Shown here piece after piece: positions 1 through 7,900 of a DNA stretch of 12,371 nt. The stretch is from Faecalibacterium sp. GTDB lineage: Bacteria > Bacillota > Clostridia > Oscillospirales > Ruminococcaceae. The notes under the pieces are model-generated. The model had not been told where the DNA came from. It made no database searches and saw only the letters and a program-made list of their open reading frames with translations. The DNA is taken from the NCBI GenBank assembly GCA_020025795.1, contig JAHHRK010000041.1, positions 1-12,371 on the forward strand, read 5' to 3'. The translations under genes were made by a program, and so were the position numbers. Numbering within the stretch: position 1 is the first letter of the stretch; each line of letters begins with the position of its first letter.

Positions 1-2024
1 GTAACGTGTTTAGCAAGCTTCTGCTGCTGGTATTGATCCCAGCCTACTGCCTTAATCAGTTCCTCGGTAGTACCGTAGTTTTTGCTATTCAAAGCCAGGC
101 AGCCATCCTTGACGCTGACAGCCTGCTTGTTGTAGATTGCGCCATGGTTTGCCATGCCGTCGATAATTTGCCACTTGCTGGTATCCAGCGTGTCGCCGTC
201 AAATTCGTCGCTCCACACCAGCGTGTCGTACTTAGATGCAGGTGCGACATACTCGGGTTTGGATTCATCGTAGCTATTGCCGGTTGCCCAGATTTCGATT
301 TCCGAATACTTTGCAGGCTGGTCATTCGCCTTATTAACGGTAAAGCGTACACATTTGCCATTTTCTCCTCTGCCCAAATCAATGGACACCATATTAGCGT
401 CCTGCGTCCAGTCTTGCTTACTCCATACAACTTTACCGTCACTGGTGGGGCCGTTGGAAACAGATACTTTTACGGATTTATACTGGCCTTCTTCCAGCTT
501 GAAGTTGATTTTCTTGATGCTGTATCTGTTCTTGTACTCAAACTGCAGCCAGCGTTCGCCCTTGCTGTTATGCACTGCATAATTGTTATCAACCTTACCA
601 TCGGTAATTGCTTCAATGTTGGTAGGTGTCAGGCCACGTACATAAGGCAGTTTATTCAGTGCAATATTCTTTGCCTCGCTTGCCGGAGGAGGTGTAGGCA
701 CCTCAGATTTCGGGACCGATGCAATTACCTCAATTTCATTGAACAAAACGCCGTTGCTCATGCCTTCCCAGTTGCCCGAAACGTTGCGGATATAATGGCC
801 ACGCTGCCAGATACGGATATACCGTGCCTTAACCGGTGCTTCTGGCGTGATCTCCTGGGGCTTTCCTTTTGTTTCAGGTGTTTCCTTAAATTCTTGACCC
901 TTTTCGCCGCCAAAGATGATAACAGAATCGGTAAAGTCCTTATTCTCAGACAGCTCCACCTTTACATTCTTAAAGGTAGATACAGCATGATCATAGGTGT
1001 TATGGTACAGATTAACCTTTTTTACGTCCTGTACCTTGCCGAAATCATACTCCAGATAAACGTCCTTCCAGTCATTCCAGCCTTTGAGAGGTTTTTTGTC
1101 GTCCTCAATGCCGGCCACAATTTTGGTATTGCTGTGGCTGTGTCCATCCGCATCTGCATCGCCGATGTCACCATCCGTTGCATAGGACGCATTTTCAATC
1201 ATAATACCGGATGCTGTGGAATCGCCGCCACCGCTGACAGGGGTTTCGCTGTTTGTGGTCGGCTTTTTGCCAATCAAAATATTGGCATCCACCATTTCCT
1301 GGTCCGGTTTGGGCTCGGGCTGCGGGTCAGGCGTAACGTCGGTTCCGGCCTTGGCCTCTGCATACACCTCAATTTCGTTAAATCGAGCCGAATTGCTCAT
1401 ACCGTTCCAGGTATCAGGGGTATTGGTAACATAGTGTCCACGCTGATAGATACGAATATAGCGTGCGTTTACGGGTGCCTTTGCAACGACAGACTGCACC
1501 TGACCCTTTTCGCCAAGCGTCAGGCAATCTACTGTTGCTGCCTCCACATCACGTTCGGTTTTTGCTGCGTCGGTTTCACGCACATCCTGCGTATCGAACA
1601 AAACCGTAGAATCGGTAAAGTTCTCGTCGTTAGAGAGTTCCACTTTTACATTTTTGAAAGCAGAAACTGCGCCCGGATACGTGTTGCGATAGATGTCTAC
1701 CTGCTGCACAGCTCGTTCTTCACCGAAATCGTACTGCAGATAAACATCCTTCCAGTCATTCCAGCCATTATTTGGCTTGGACTGATTCTCCTCACCGGCT
1801 GCAATCATTGTGTTGTGGCCATCTTGGTCGGAGTGTTCCTTGCTGCCATCGGTAGCAGCACCGGGATTGGTGATTTCCACATTAGAGGTAGGTACCTTGC
1901 CTGCCAGAAGATTTTCCGGACCTGTGTTTCCTTCTGCATGTACCAGGCAGGGATGTACGATTCCTACCAGTAACGCAGAAGCAAGCAACGTGGACAGGCA
2001 TTTGTGCGCGAAGCTCTTTTGCAT
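1..2024 (-). CDS. Secreted GH16 family glycoside hydrolase with three discoidin-like modules (C-terminus cut by window edge)
   Basis: The 674 visible codons start at an ATG preceded by AGGAAG eight bases upstream, and the reading frame runs off the left edge. Residues 1-30 form a signal peptide (basic N-terminus, hydrophobic core, ending LVHA). Two related modules follow (about 36-222 and 248-434). They share GWNDWKDVYL, FKNVKVELS and ARYIRI..RGHY..N, and end in FNEIEV, as F5/8 type C (discoidin, CBM32-like) domains do. Both have an Asp-rich insert; the second contains DADADG (289-294), a calcium-loop-like motif. A third, shorter discoidin-like module spans about 452-581. From residue 600, YDTLVWSDEFDGDTLDTSKW is the classic start of a GH16 domain. 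The GH16 catalytic ExDxxE motif lies outside the window, so activity and substrate cannot be read. The family includes laminarinases, beta-galactanases and mucin O-glycan endo-hydrolases. No membrane anchor is visible in this part. Confidence 0.9.
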   Translation of the reverse strand, partial: MQKSFAHKCLSTLLASALLVGIVHPCLVHAEGNTGPENLLAGKVPTSNVEITNPGAATDGSKEHSDQDGHNTMIAAGEENQSKPNNGWNDWKDVYLQYDFGEERAVQQVDIYRNTYPGAVSAFKNVKVELSNDENFTDSTVLFDTQDVRETDAAKTERDVEAATVDCLTLGEKGQVQSVVAKAPVNARYIRIYQRGHYVTNTPDTWNGMSNSARFNEIEVYAEAKAGTDVTPDPQPEPKPDQEMVDANILIGKKPTTNSETPVSGGGDSTASGIMIENASYATDGDIGDADADGHSHSNTKIVAGIEDDKKPLKGWNDWKDVYLEYDFGKVQDVKKVNLYHNTYDHAVSTFKNVKVELSENKDFTDSVIIFGGEKGQEFKETPETKGKPQEITPEAPVKARYIRIWQRGHYIRNVSGNWEGMSNGVLFNEIEVIASVPKSEVPTPPPASEAKNIALNKLPYVRGLTPTNIEAITDGKVDNNYAVHNSKGERWLQFEYKNRYSIKKINFKLEEGQYKSVKVSVSNGPTSDGKVVWSKQDWTQDANMVSIDLGRGENGKCVRFTVNKANDQPAKYSEIEIWATGNSYDESKPEYVAPASKYDTLVWSDEFDGDTLDTSKWQIIDGMANHGAIYNKQAVSVKDGCLALNSKNYGTTEELIKAVGWDQYQQQKLAKHV

Positions 2025-2104
2025 GATTCTCTTCCTTTCAAATGTTTCTTATTTTTGCGCGTGTGCGCTTAAACCAATTTTTTGCGCATTCTTTGCGATG
2101 TATC

Positions 2105-2136
2105 TCCCTATTGTGCTAACGCAAAATACAATGGGA
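2105..2136 (-). promoter_or_regulatory. Hairpin near the 5' end of the GH16 leader
   Basis: TCCC-ATTGT pairs with ACAAT-GGGA: nine base pairs with one unpaired base and a 13-base loop. It lies about ten bases downstream of the predicted transcription start of the GH16 mRNA. It has no U-run, so it is not a terminator by itself. It may protect the mRNA end or be part of a regulatory leader. A smaller GCGC/GCGC hairpin sits closer to the start codon (about 2058-2069). Confidence 0.4.
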
Positions 2137-2153
2137 ACATTTCTCCCCCTATC

Positions 2154-2162
2154 AGTATAACA
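2154..2162 (-). promoter_or_regulatory. Extended -10 promoter of the GH16 gene
   Basis: Read on the minus strand, this is TGTTATACT, an extended -10 element (TGn + TATACT). No good -35 hexamer sits 16-18 bases upstream, which is usual when the TGn extension is present. Transcription would begin near 2147, giving a leader of about 123 nt. Confidence 0.5.
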
Positions 2163-2466
2163 AAAACAACGAACGAACAAATAGTAACAAAAGCAACCAT
2201 CATGTGCACAACTTTTAACCACTTCGTATAAAATTTAACACATCTGTATTTTTCTCACCGTTTGCCACAGCCAGACGTGCCGAAAATTGCTTTTCATGCC
2301 CTCTGCAATCAAACGCTCTCCTGTCGCAGCAGCTTTTGTTGCTGCCAAGTTGGATTCCTGCTCTCGTGGAAATTCCGCACAGGTTTACGTCCCGTTACTT
2401 GTACCAGAAAAAGCATCCTGCGGTTTTGCAAAATTTTCTCTTTCTATTTTGATTTCACAGAAGCGC
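2163..2466. other. Gene-free stretch between the GH16 promoter and the membrane-protein terminator
   Basis: About 300 bp with no convincing gene. The open frames here have no ribosome site and run through the terminator at 2467-2516 into the antisense of the membrane-protein gene. The only clear structure is a small hairpin, GCAGCA (2326-2331) with TGCTGC (2340-2345), which has no T-run. Any upstream regulatory site for the GH16 gene would lie here, but none is recognisable. Confidence 0.5.
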
Positions 2467-2516
2467 AAAAAATCCCCAGCAGGTTTGCTGTTTATGCAAC
2501 ACCGCCGGGGATTTTT
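2467..2516 (-). terminator. Rho-independent terminator of the membrane glycosyltransferase-like gene
   Basis: It starts ten bases after the stop codon at 2527. CCCC (2474-2477) pairs with GGGG (2507-2510) and the stem continues inward to 2482/2502. The pairs A2478-C2506 and A2481-C2503 are mismatches in plus-strand RNA but G-U wobbles in minus-strand RNA. The stem is therefore complete only on the minus strand, where a run of U follows (A-run 2467-2472 on plus). This orients the terminator to the minus-strand gene. Confidence 0.85.
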
Positions 2517-2526
2517 CTATGCTTGC

Positions 2527-4044
2527 TTATGTATTTTTCTTTTTTCTAATCTGGGAAAACGCATGGTGCAAAGGCTTTCTCAACGATGCCAGTCCAATGC
2601 TGCCCAGCATGAAAAAGAGCGGCCACTGGTTGATCAGCTGCCGGTGATTCGACTCCCACAGCATCATAAACATCCAAAAGCCAATCATCGCCAGGCAGAG
2701 CACGCCTTGCTGCGGCAGCGTACGCTCGGTACGTTGCCGCACCGCACCCACGATACCCAGTAGCAGCAGAACCAGATAAAAGCTGTGTGACAGATTATTG
2801 TACAGTCCATAATACGGTCCGCTCTGAAACACCGTCCGGTACACCAGATTGATTGGCTGCTCCTCGTCGGAAAAACGATAGCTGTACGACATATCGCCGT
2901 TGCCCGAACCAAAGGTACGGCAGGTCTTTCGCCCGATCAATTGCCAATAGCCTCTGGGGCCCATCTCCTGCAGGCGCTGGCGAATCACTTCGATATTCTT
3001 TTTCACCCGGTCCGGCGTTGGTCCCGCCGGGGTAGTGATATTCCATTCGTCGTCGGCGTTGTAACAACCGTCCCCCTGCAAACCCATCATCACCCAATGG
3101 GTGGCAGGCATAGCCTCCCCCGCCCGTGCCGGATCTATGACAGTCTGTCTGCCCCAGAAGCGGAACCCGCCGCAGACCAGAACAACCACAAACACGGTGG
3201 CAGCTGCCGCGGTCCAGTTTTCTTTCTTGCGGCAGGTCACCAGCATCAGAATGGCGGCGGCAATGGCCACGATCAAAACGGTCACCTTGATCTGCATTCC
3301 CACGCCCAATACAACACCGGTCAGCACGCCCCAGAACAATTTTTTCGGCAACGCCTCTGCCGAACGCACCCGCTGCATACACAGCAGCGTGCACGGGATG
3401 CACCAAATCGACCAGGTGTCTGTGTACGACACTGTACTCTGAAAGTAGACCGGCGCATACATCGCAGCCAGAAACAGATAGAAAAATGCTGTGTCCGTGT
3501 CAAACGTCTCGTCCAGCCAGCAAAAGCCAGACACCAGCATCACCGCAAACAGCAGATGTCCCACAATGGCCGCCGCCTGATAATCCGCACAAATACCGAA
3601 CCAGTGCAGCACCCGAAACAGTTGCTGCTGCAGCAAAAACAAGCCGATATTGTTGGTGTAGTGGTGCAGATACCACGAGCACTCATTCAATTCCTCAGCG
3701 GTCGCACCGTTTGCATACAGGGATGCGCCCCAAAAGACCTTTCCATGGTCATACATCGGATTGCCCACCGTCTGCAAGCCGATCACCAGCTGGATTCCAA
3801 AGATCAGCCCAATCCCGACAAGCAGTATTTTATATTTATGCCTTTTGCAAAAGGGGCCAATCTTTTCCCATAAAAACAGGAATGTTCCCAGTACCAGACC
3901 CCAGCCGCCAACCAGAACCAGCTGAAACAGCGTCCGGTATGAAAACGAAGTATTCCGGAAAACAATGGTCAGCCAGACCCAACCGAACAGTATCCCATAT
4001 ACAATCCGAATCAACCGGATAAAACAAACTTTCCAACGCTCCAT
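2527..4044 (-). CDS. Polytopic membrane protein, GT-C / family 39-like glycosyltransferase candidate
   Basis: 505 residues from an ATG preceded by AGGAG with a seven-base spacer. About 10-12 hydrophobic segments are visible (for example 8-29, 39-62, 72-90, 155-178, 185-203, 208-224, 236-270, 279-297, 420-436, 447-463, 472-487). Between the third and fourth lies a polar loop with NPMYDHGKVFWGA (Asp99), placed like the catalytic acidic loop of GT-C enzymes that use polyprenyl-phosphate sugars. A long outside loop (about 300-415) contains THWVMMGLQGDGCYNADD, a motif I associate with uncharacterised family-39-like proteins of Bacillota. The end, WESNHRQLINQWPLFFML, matches the usual last-helix pattern of these proteins. 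It probably adds a sugar to a cell-envelope glycan or protein at the outer face of the membrane; donor and acceptor are unknown. It has its own promoter and terminator, so it is monocistronic. The GT-C assignment is by overall pattern and is moderate. Confidence 0.75.
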   Translation of the reverse strand: MERWKVCFIRLIRIVYGILFGWVWLTIVFRNTSFSYRTLFQLVLVGGWGLVLGTFLFLWEKIGPFCKRHKYKILLVGIGLIFGIQLVIGLQTVGNPMYDHGKVFWGASLYANGATAEELNECSWYLHHYTNNIGLFLLQQQLFRVLHWFGICADYQAAAIVGHLLFAVMLVSGFCWLDETFDTDTAFFYLFLAAMYAPVYFQSTVSYTDTWSIWCIPCTLLCMQRVRSAEALPKKLFWGVLTGVVLGVGMQIKVTVLIVAIAAAILMLVTCRKKENWTAAAATVFVVVLVCGGFRFWGRQTVIDPARAGEAMPATHWVMMGLQGDGCYNADDEWNITTPAGPTPDRVKKNIEVIRQRLQEMGPRGYWQLIGRKTCRTFGSGNGDMSYSYRFSDEEQPINLVYRTVFQSGPYYGLYNNLSHSFYLVLLLLGIVGAVRQRTERTLPQQGVLCLAMIGFWMFMMLWESNHRQLINQWPLFFMLGSIGLASLRKPLHHAFSQIRKKKNT

Positions 4045-4083
4045 GTTCTGCTCCTAAATGCAATCCTTTTATACTTTACTTGA

Positions 4084-4112
4084 ATTATATCTTAAAACGC
4101 TGTCCACCACAA
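4084..4112 (-). promoter_or_regulatory. Promoter of the membrane glycosyltransferase-like gene
   Basis: On the minus strand, TTGTGG (4112-4107), a 17-base spacer and a perfect TATAAT (4089-4084). The start site would be near 4077, leaving a leader of about 33 nt before the ATG at 4044, with AGGAG inside it. Confidence 0.65.
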
Positions 4113-4690
4113 GGAACGCATCAAAGCAAAAAGGCTCCTGCAAAGCTTTCGTAAGCACCGCATCGCTGCACTTTCACTCTGTGACGAAAAGCAAAATGCA
4201 GATGCCTTGATGTACTTAGAGCACCACAAGCTACATTATTCTTATATAGGGAACCGGCGCAAGCGATCACCTCGGTGACTTTCTGTTATTTCCATGCAGT
4301 GCAATATTTTTTCACGATACTAGTCTCAACTGCTTTCATCGTGCAGAAACCCTGCCATACGGTTCTGCTACTGCAATAAGACCAAATGATCCCACGTCTG
4401 GAAAAGCTGGAACTTTTTCTGGCAACCGAGGTCCGTTTCGTTTGTATATTATAATGTAGGTTTCAAATCGCAAGCGAGCGTGTACTTGTCTTGCCATAAT
4501 TTTGTCCTTGCTCGGCGTGCACACAACATGTAAGAAAGCAGCAAAGAGCACAAAGCATCGTTTTGGTTTTTATATAATGTAACAATTGCGTTTTGTCCTC
4601 CGTAGTTTTTTCACAGCTTTTCGTGCAAGCAAAAGCAAACCTTGTACAATATCTATAAAACAAGTCCGCAAATTTCATGTATAACGTACG
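4113..4690. other. Gene-free, hairpin-rich intergenic region
   Basis: Part of the 920-bp gap between two divergent genes. I see no credible coding frame: short minus-strand frames at 4336-4551 and 4463-4678 lack ribosome sites and resemble no protein. Structures seen include a nested set at 4118-4213 (outer stem CATCAA/TTGATG; inner GCATC-TGCA with TGCA-GATGC). A TCAC-CTCG-GTGA tetraloop hairpin lies at about 4267-4278. GCAGAA-CC pairs with GGTTCTGC at 4343-4368 (eight pairs, one bulge). GCTTTT pairs with AAAAGC at about 4616-4636. TATAAT boxes at 4450-4455 and 4573-4578 lack good -35 partners. The 9-mer CGCAAGCGA occurs twice (4258-4266, 4469-4477). It could hold one or more small RNAs or regulator sites; none is identifiable by family. 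Confidence 0.5.
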
Positions 4691-4719
4691 TAGACAGTTC
4701 TGGATTGGTCTGATAGTAT
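4691..4719 (+). promoter_or_regulatory. Candidate distal promoter of the GH20 gene
   Basis: TAGACA (4691-4696), a 17-base spacer, then TAGTAT (4714-4719) preceded by TGA (4711-4713), forming an extended -10. Transcription would begin near 4726, exactly where a series of hairpins begins, and would give a leader of about 240 nt. A closer alternative is listed separately. Confidence 0.4.
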
Positions 4720-4723
4720 AACT

Positions 4724-4807
4724 CAGTAAGTGCCTTTACGGCACGCACTGTTCCGATTTCTTAGCTGCCTCGGAAGCAAAAGCCAGAAATCAAGCGGCTT
4801 GATTCTG
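4724..4807 (+). promoter_or_regulatory. Three consecutive hairpins in the putative GH20 leader
   Basis: Hairpin 1: CAGT (4724-4727) with ACTG (4747-4750) and, after a 2x2 internal loop, GTGCC (4730-4734) with GGCAC (4740-4744). Hairpin 2 follows without a gap: TTCCGA (4751-4756) with TCGGAA (4770-4775). Hairpin 3: CAGA-ATCAAG (4784-4794, one bulged A) with CTTGAT-TCTG (4798-4807). All three have perfect helices, and none ends in a U-run. They could form a structured 5' leader or a small RNA. I recognise no known riboswitch family. Confidence 0.45.
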
Positions 4808-4849
4808 TACGGTCATGTGTATCTGCTCTTTTGTCCAGTTAAGATGCCA

Positions 4850-4879
4850 TTGGCTGTGTACAAGATCCTGTGTTAGATT
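4850..4879 (+). promoter_or_regulatory. Candidate proximal promoter of the GH20 gene
   Basis: TTGGCT (4850-4855), an 18-base spacer and TAGATT (4874-4879) with a TGT extension (4871-4873). The predicted start near 4886 would leave a leader of about 80 nt. This leader begins with a hairpin of TTTCGCG (4892-4898) and CGTGAAA (4905-4911), seven pairs including one G-U. Weaker than a consensus promoter. Confidence 0.3.
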
Positions 4880-4965
4880 CGTGGCTTTATCTTTCGCGTG
4901 TATGCGTGAAAAATGGCAGTGGCGTGTCTGGGAAGCTCAATTACAAAAAGGAAGAGGTATCTAGC

Positions 4966-7900
4966 ATGAAGAAAATCCACAAACGATTGCTGGCCGGCCT
5001 CCTGGCAGCAGTAATGCTGGCTGGACAAACGGCGGTATTCGCAGTGGCAGCTCCTGAAGCTGCGCCCGAGGCTAGCAAGGACATCAACCTGGCCCTTGAA
5101 CCCGACGTAGTCGCCACTGCAGACAACTCTGAAAACAGTCACCCTGCTTCTGCGGCAGTCGATGGCGACCGCACCAACAACAACTCTCGTTGGGCCACTG
5201 ACAACGACGGTCGTGGTACCACCCCGCGCACCCTGACGCTGGACCTGGGCAAAACCTGCACCATCAACAGCGTGAAGGTTTTCTGGGAAGCAGAGAACAT
5301 CCAGAACTATTTTGTTGAAACCTCTGCGGACGAAAAAAACTGGGATACGCAGGTAACTGTAGAACGCGAGGCTGGTCAGCGTGAGGACGCACACACGCTG
5401 CCCAAGCCTGTTGACGCACGCTATATCCGTCTGCGCGTGACCAAGTACAGCCCGGCCATTGGTCAGTGGTTCAACGTGTCCGCGTATGAATTCGAGGTCT
5501 ATGGCCAGAAAAAGGTCACCCTGGGCAATCTGGCCACTCTGGACGGTGTAAAGGCCGAAGCCGATAACACCGACGGCAATACCTTTACCGCTGATAAAAC
5601 CATCGATGGCGATCTCACCAATGATTCCCGCTGGGGTTCCCAAAATGACTCTGCCGGTACTACTCCGCGCACCCTGACGCTGGACCTGGGCGCTGAGCGC
5701 ACCATCACCAGTTTCAAGGTATTCTGGGAAAAGACCAACATCAGAGACTATCACATCGATACTTCCACGGACAAAAACAACTGGGAAAAGCGTGTAGACA
5801 TTACCAACGCTGACGCTGCCGATGCAGTTTCCCATGATTTGCAGACTCCCGTCAACGCCCGTTATGTTCGTCTGGTTGCAACCAAGTACGTCGAATCTGT
5901 AACTGGTTGGTACAACGTAGGCGTGCGCGAATTTGAGGTTCATGGCCATATGCCGGAAACCGTCGAGCCGCCCAAAGATGAACTGGTCACTGCCCCCGAA
6001 GGCACCAACCTGGCTCTCCTGAACACGGTTCGTGCTTCCGCTACCAACGTAGAGTCTAATACGAATTTCACCGCAGATAAGGCTCGCGACGGCAACAAAA
6101 CCGCTAAGGAATCCCGCTGGGCAACCAATAAAGATGTACCGAACCCGACCATCACCTACGACCTGGGTGCAAAGTACATGGTTGGCAGCGTAATCCTCTA
6201 CTGGGAAAACAACAACCCTGAAAAATGGCATGTACAAACTTCTCTGGATGGCCAGAACTGGACCACGCAGAAGACCTTTGATAGCAAGCTGTCTCAGGTT
6301 ACCGCACCCATCCAGACCGTCAACTTCGATGCACCCGTAGAAGCACGTCATGTCCGTGTTTGGGTTGAAAAGTACCACGGCGGCTGGAACAACGTTGCTC
6401 TGTACGAGTTCGAAGTATATCAGGGCAAATCCGAAATCGTACGCACGCCCGCTACTGTTGCAGATGAACTGGCTCGCAGCATTAAGCTGGAGAACGGCAA
6501 GGTCGTCATGACCGGCGAAGTGCCTGAGAAGTACACTGCTACCTGGGGCTGCAACTACGAGCAGGTCGTTGGTGCAGACGGCACCGTCTACACTCCCCTG
6601 GTAAACACCAAGGTTGAAATCACGGTTACTGTCCGTGAAGCAGAAAACACCATGGCATCCGGCTCCTCCAAGGTAGAGCTGACTATTCCTGGTGTACATA
6701 GCGCAAACGAAGGCAATGCAAAGCCTGCTGTTGTTCCCGAACTGGCACAGTGGTACAGCTCTGCGGAGCAGAACGGCAAGGTCTTTACGCTGAATGCACA
6801 GAGCCGCATCGTTGCCGATGAAGCAATGCTCAGCGTAGCAAAGGAACTCAAGAACGACATTCAGGACCTGTTTGATCTGGACCTGCCCATCGTTACCGAA
6901 GCAGCCAAGGCAGGCGACATCCAGCTGATGTATCTGGACGGCGCAGGCTTTGACAAGGAAACCTACAACATGGAAGTCACCGACCGTGTTGTGATTCAGG
7001 CAAACCACACCACCGGCGCTTATTGGGGCACTCGTTCTGTGCTGCAGGCACTGGTTCTGAGCAAGAATCAGACCATTGCTCAGGGTACCGCAAGAGACTA
7101 TCCCGAGTTTGAGAACCGTGGCTTCATGCTGGACGTAGGCCGTAAGCCCATGTCTATGGAAATGCTGCGCAACTTTGTCAAGAATATGTCTTGGTACAAG
7201 ATGAACAACTTCCATATTCACCTGAGCGACAACCTGATCTTCATGGAGAAATACGTTGAGGCTGGCAAAGAGCTGGAAGCTTGGAACTCCTACCAGGGCT
7301 TCCGCCTGGAATCCAACAAAGAAGGCCTGACCTCCAAGGACTACTTCTACACCAAGCAGGAGTTCAAGTCCTTTATGGAAGACTCTCGTGCTTTGGGCGT
7401 AGACATCACCCCCGAAATTGACGTACCCGCTCATGCACTGTCTATTGCCAATTACATCAAAAACACCCTTGGCCGCGACGACCTGGTTCTGCACAAGAAG
7501 GGCGGCAACAACCGTCCCTGGTTTGACCATGTAGATATCAGCAACCCCGAGGCAATCGAAATCGTTAAGACCATCTTTGATGAGTACATTGACGAAGATC
7601 TCTTTGATGAGAACACCGTGGTGCACATCGGCGCTGACGAATTTTACGACAGCCACCCGGCTTACCGCAACTTCCTCATCCAGATGATCGATTATATCCA
7701 GAACACCAAACACCGTCAGGTCCGCGTATGGGGCAGCTTGTCCTCCATGAGCGGCCAGCCCAACAAGCACCCCTTTAAGCCTGAGCACGTTCAGGGTGCA
7801 CAGATGAACATTTGGGACGCCGGCTGGGCTAAACCGCAGGATATGTTCAACCTGGGCTTTAACCTGATCAATACGATTGGCTACGACCTGTATATCGTGC

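Noticed and set aside
6..1973. Plus-strand open frame of 655 codons
   Set aside because: It is the codon-aligned mirror of the GH16 gene, open only because the sense strand lacks TTA, CTA and TCA. The minus-strand product has a signal peptide and recognisable domains.
2287..2763. Plus-strand open frame of 158 codons
   Set aside because: It runs through a terminator hairpin into the antisense of the membrane-protein gene, with no ribosome site or protein resemblance.
4258..4477. Repeated CGCAAGCGA as a possible attachment site or regulator site
   Set aside because: Only two copies of nine bases, in different contexts, and no integrase or mobile gene nearby. Chance or a small self-complementary hairpin explains it.
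4336..4678. Two overlapping minus-strand frames of 71 codons in the intergenic region
   Set aside because: No Shine-Dalgarno site, no family resemblance, and they overlap each other in different frames. Lengths this short are expected by chance.
4870..4965. Upstream GTG start adding 32 residues to the GH20 protein
   Set aside because: It would bury the signal peptide. The ATG at 4966 has AGGAAGAGG at ideal spacing and starts directly with a signal sequence.
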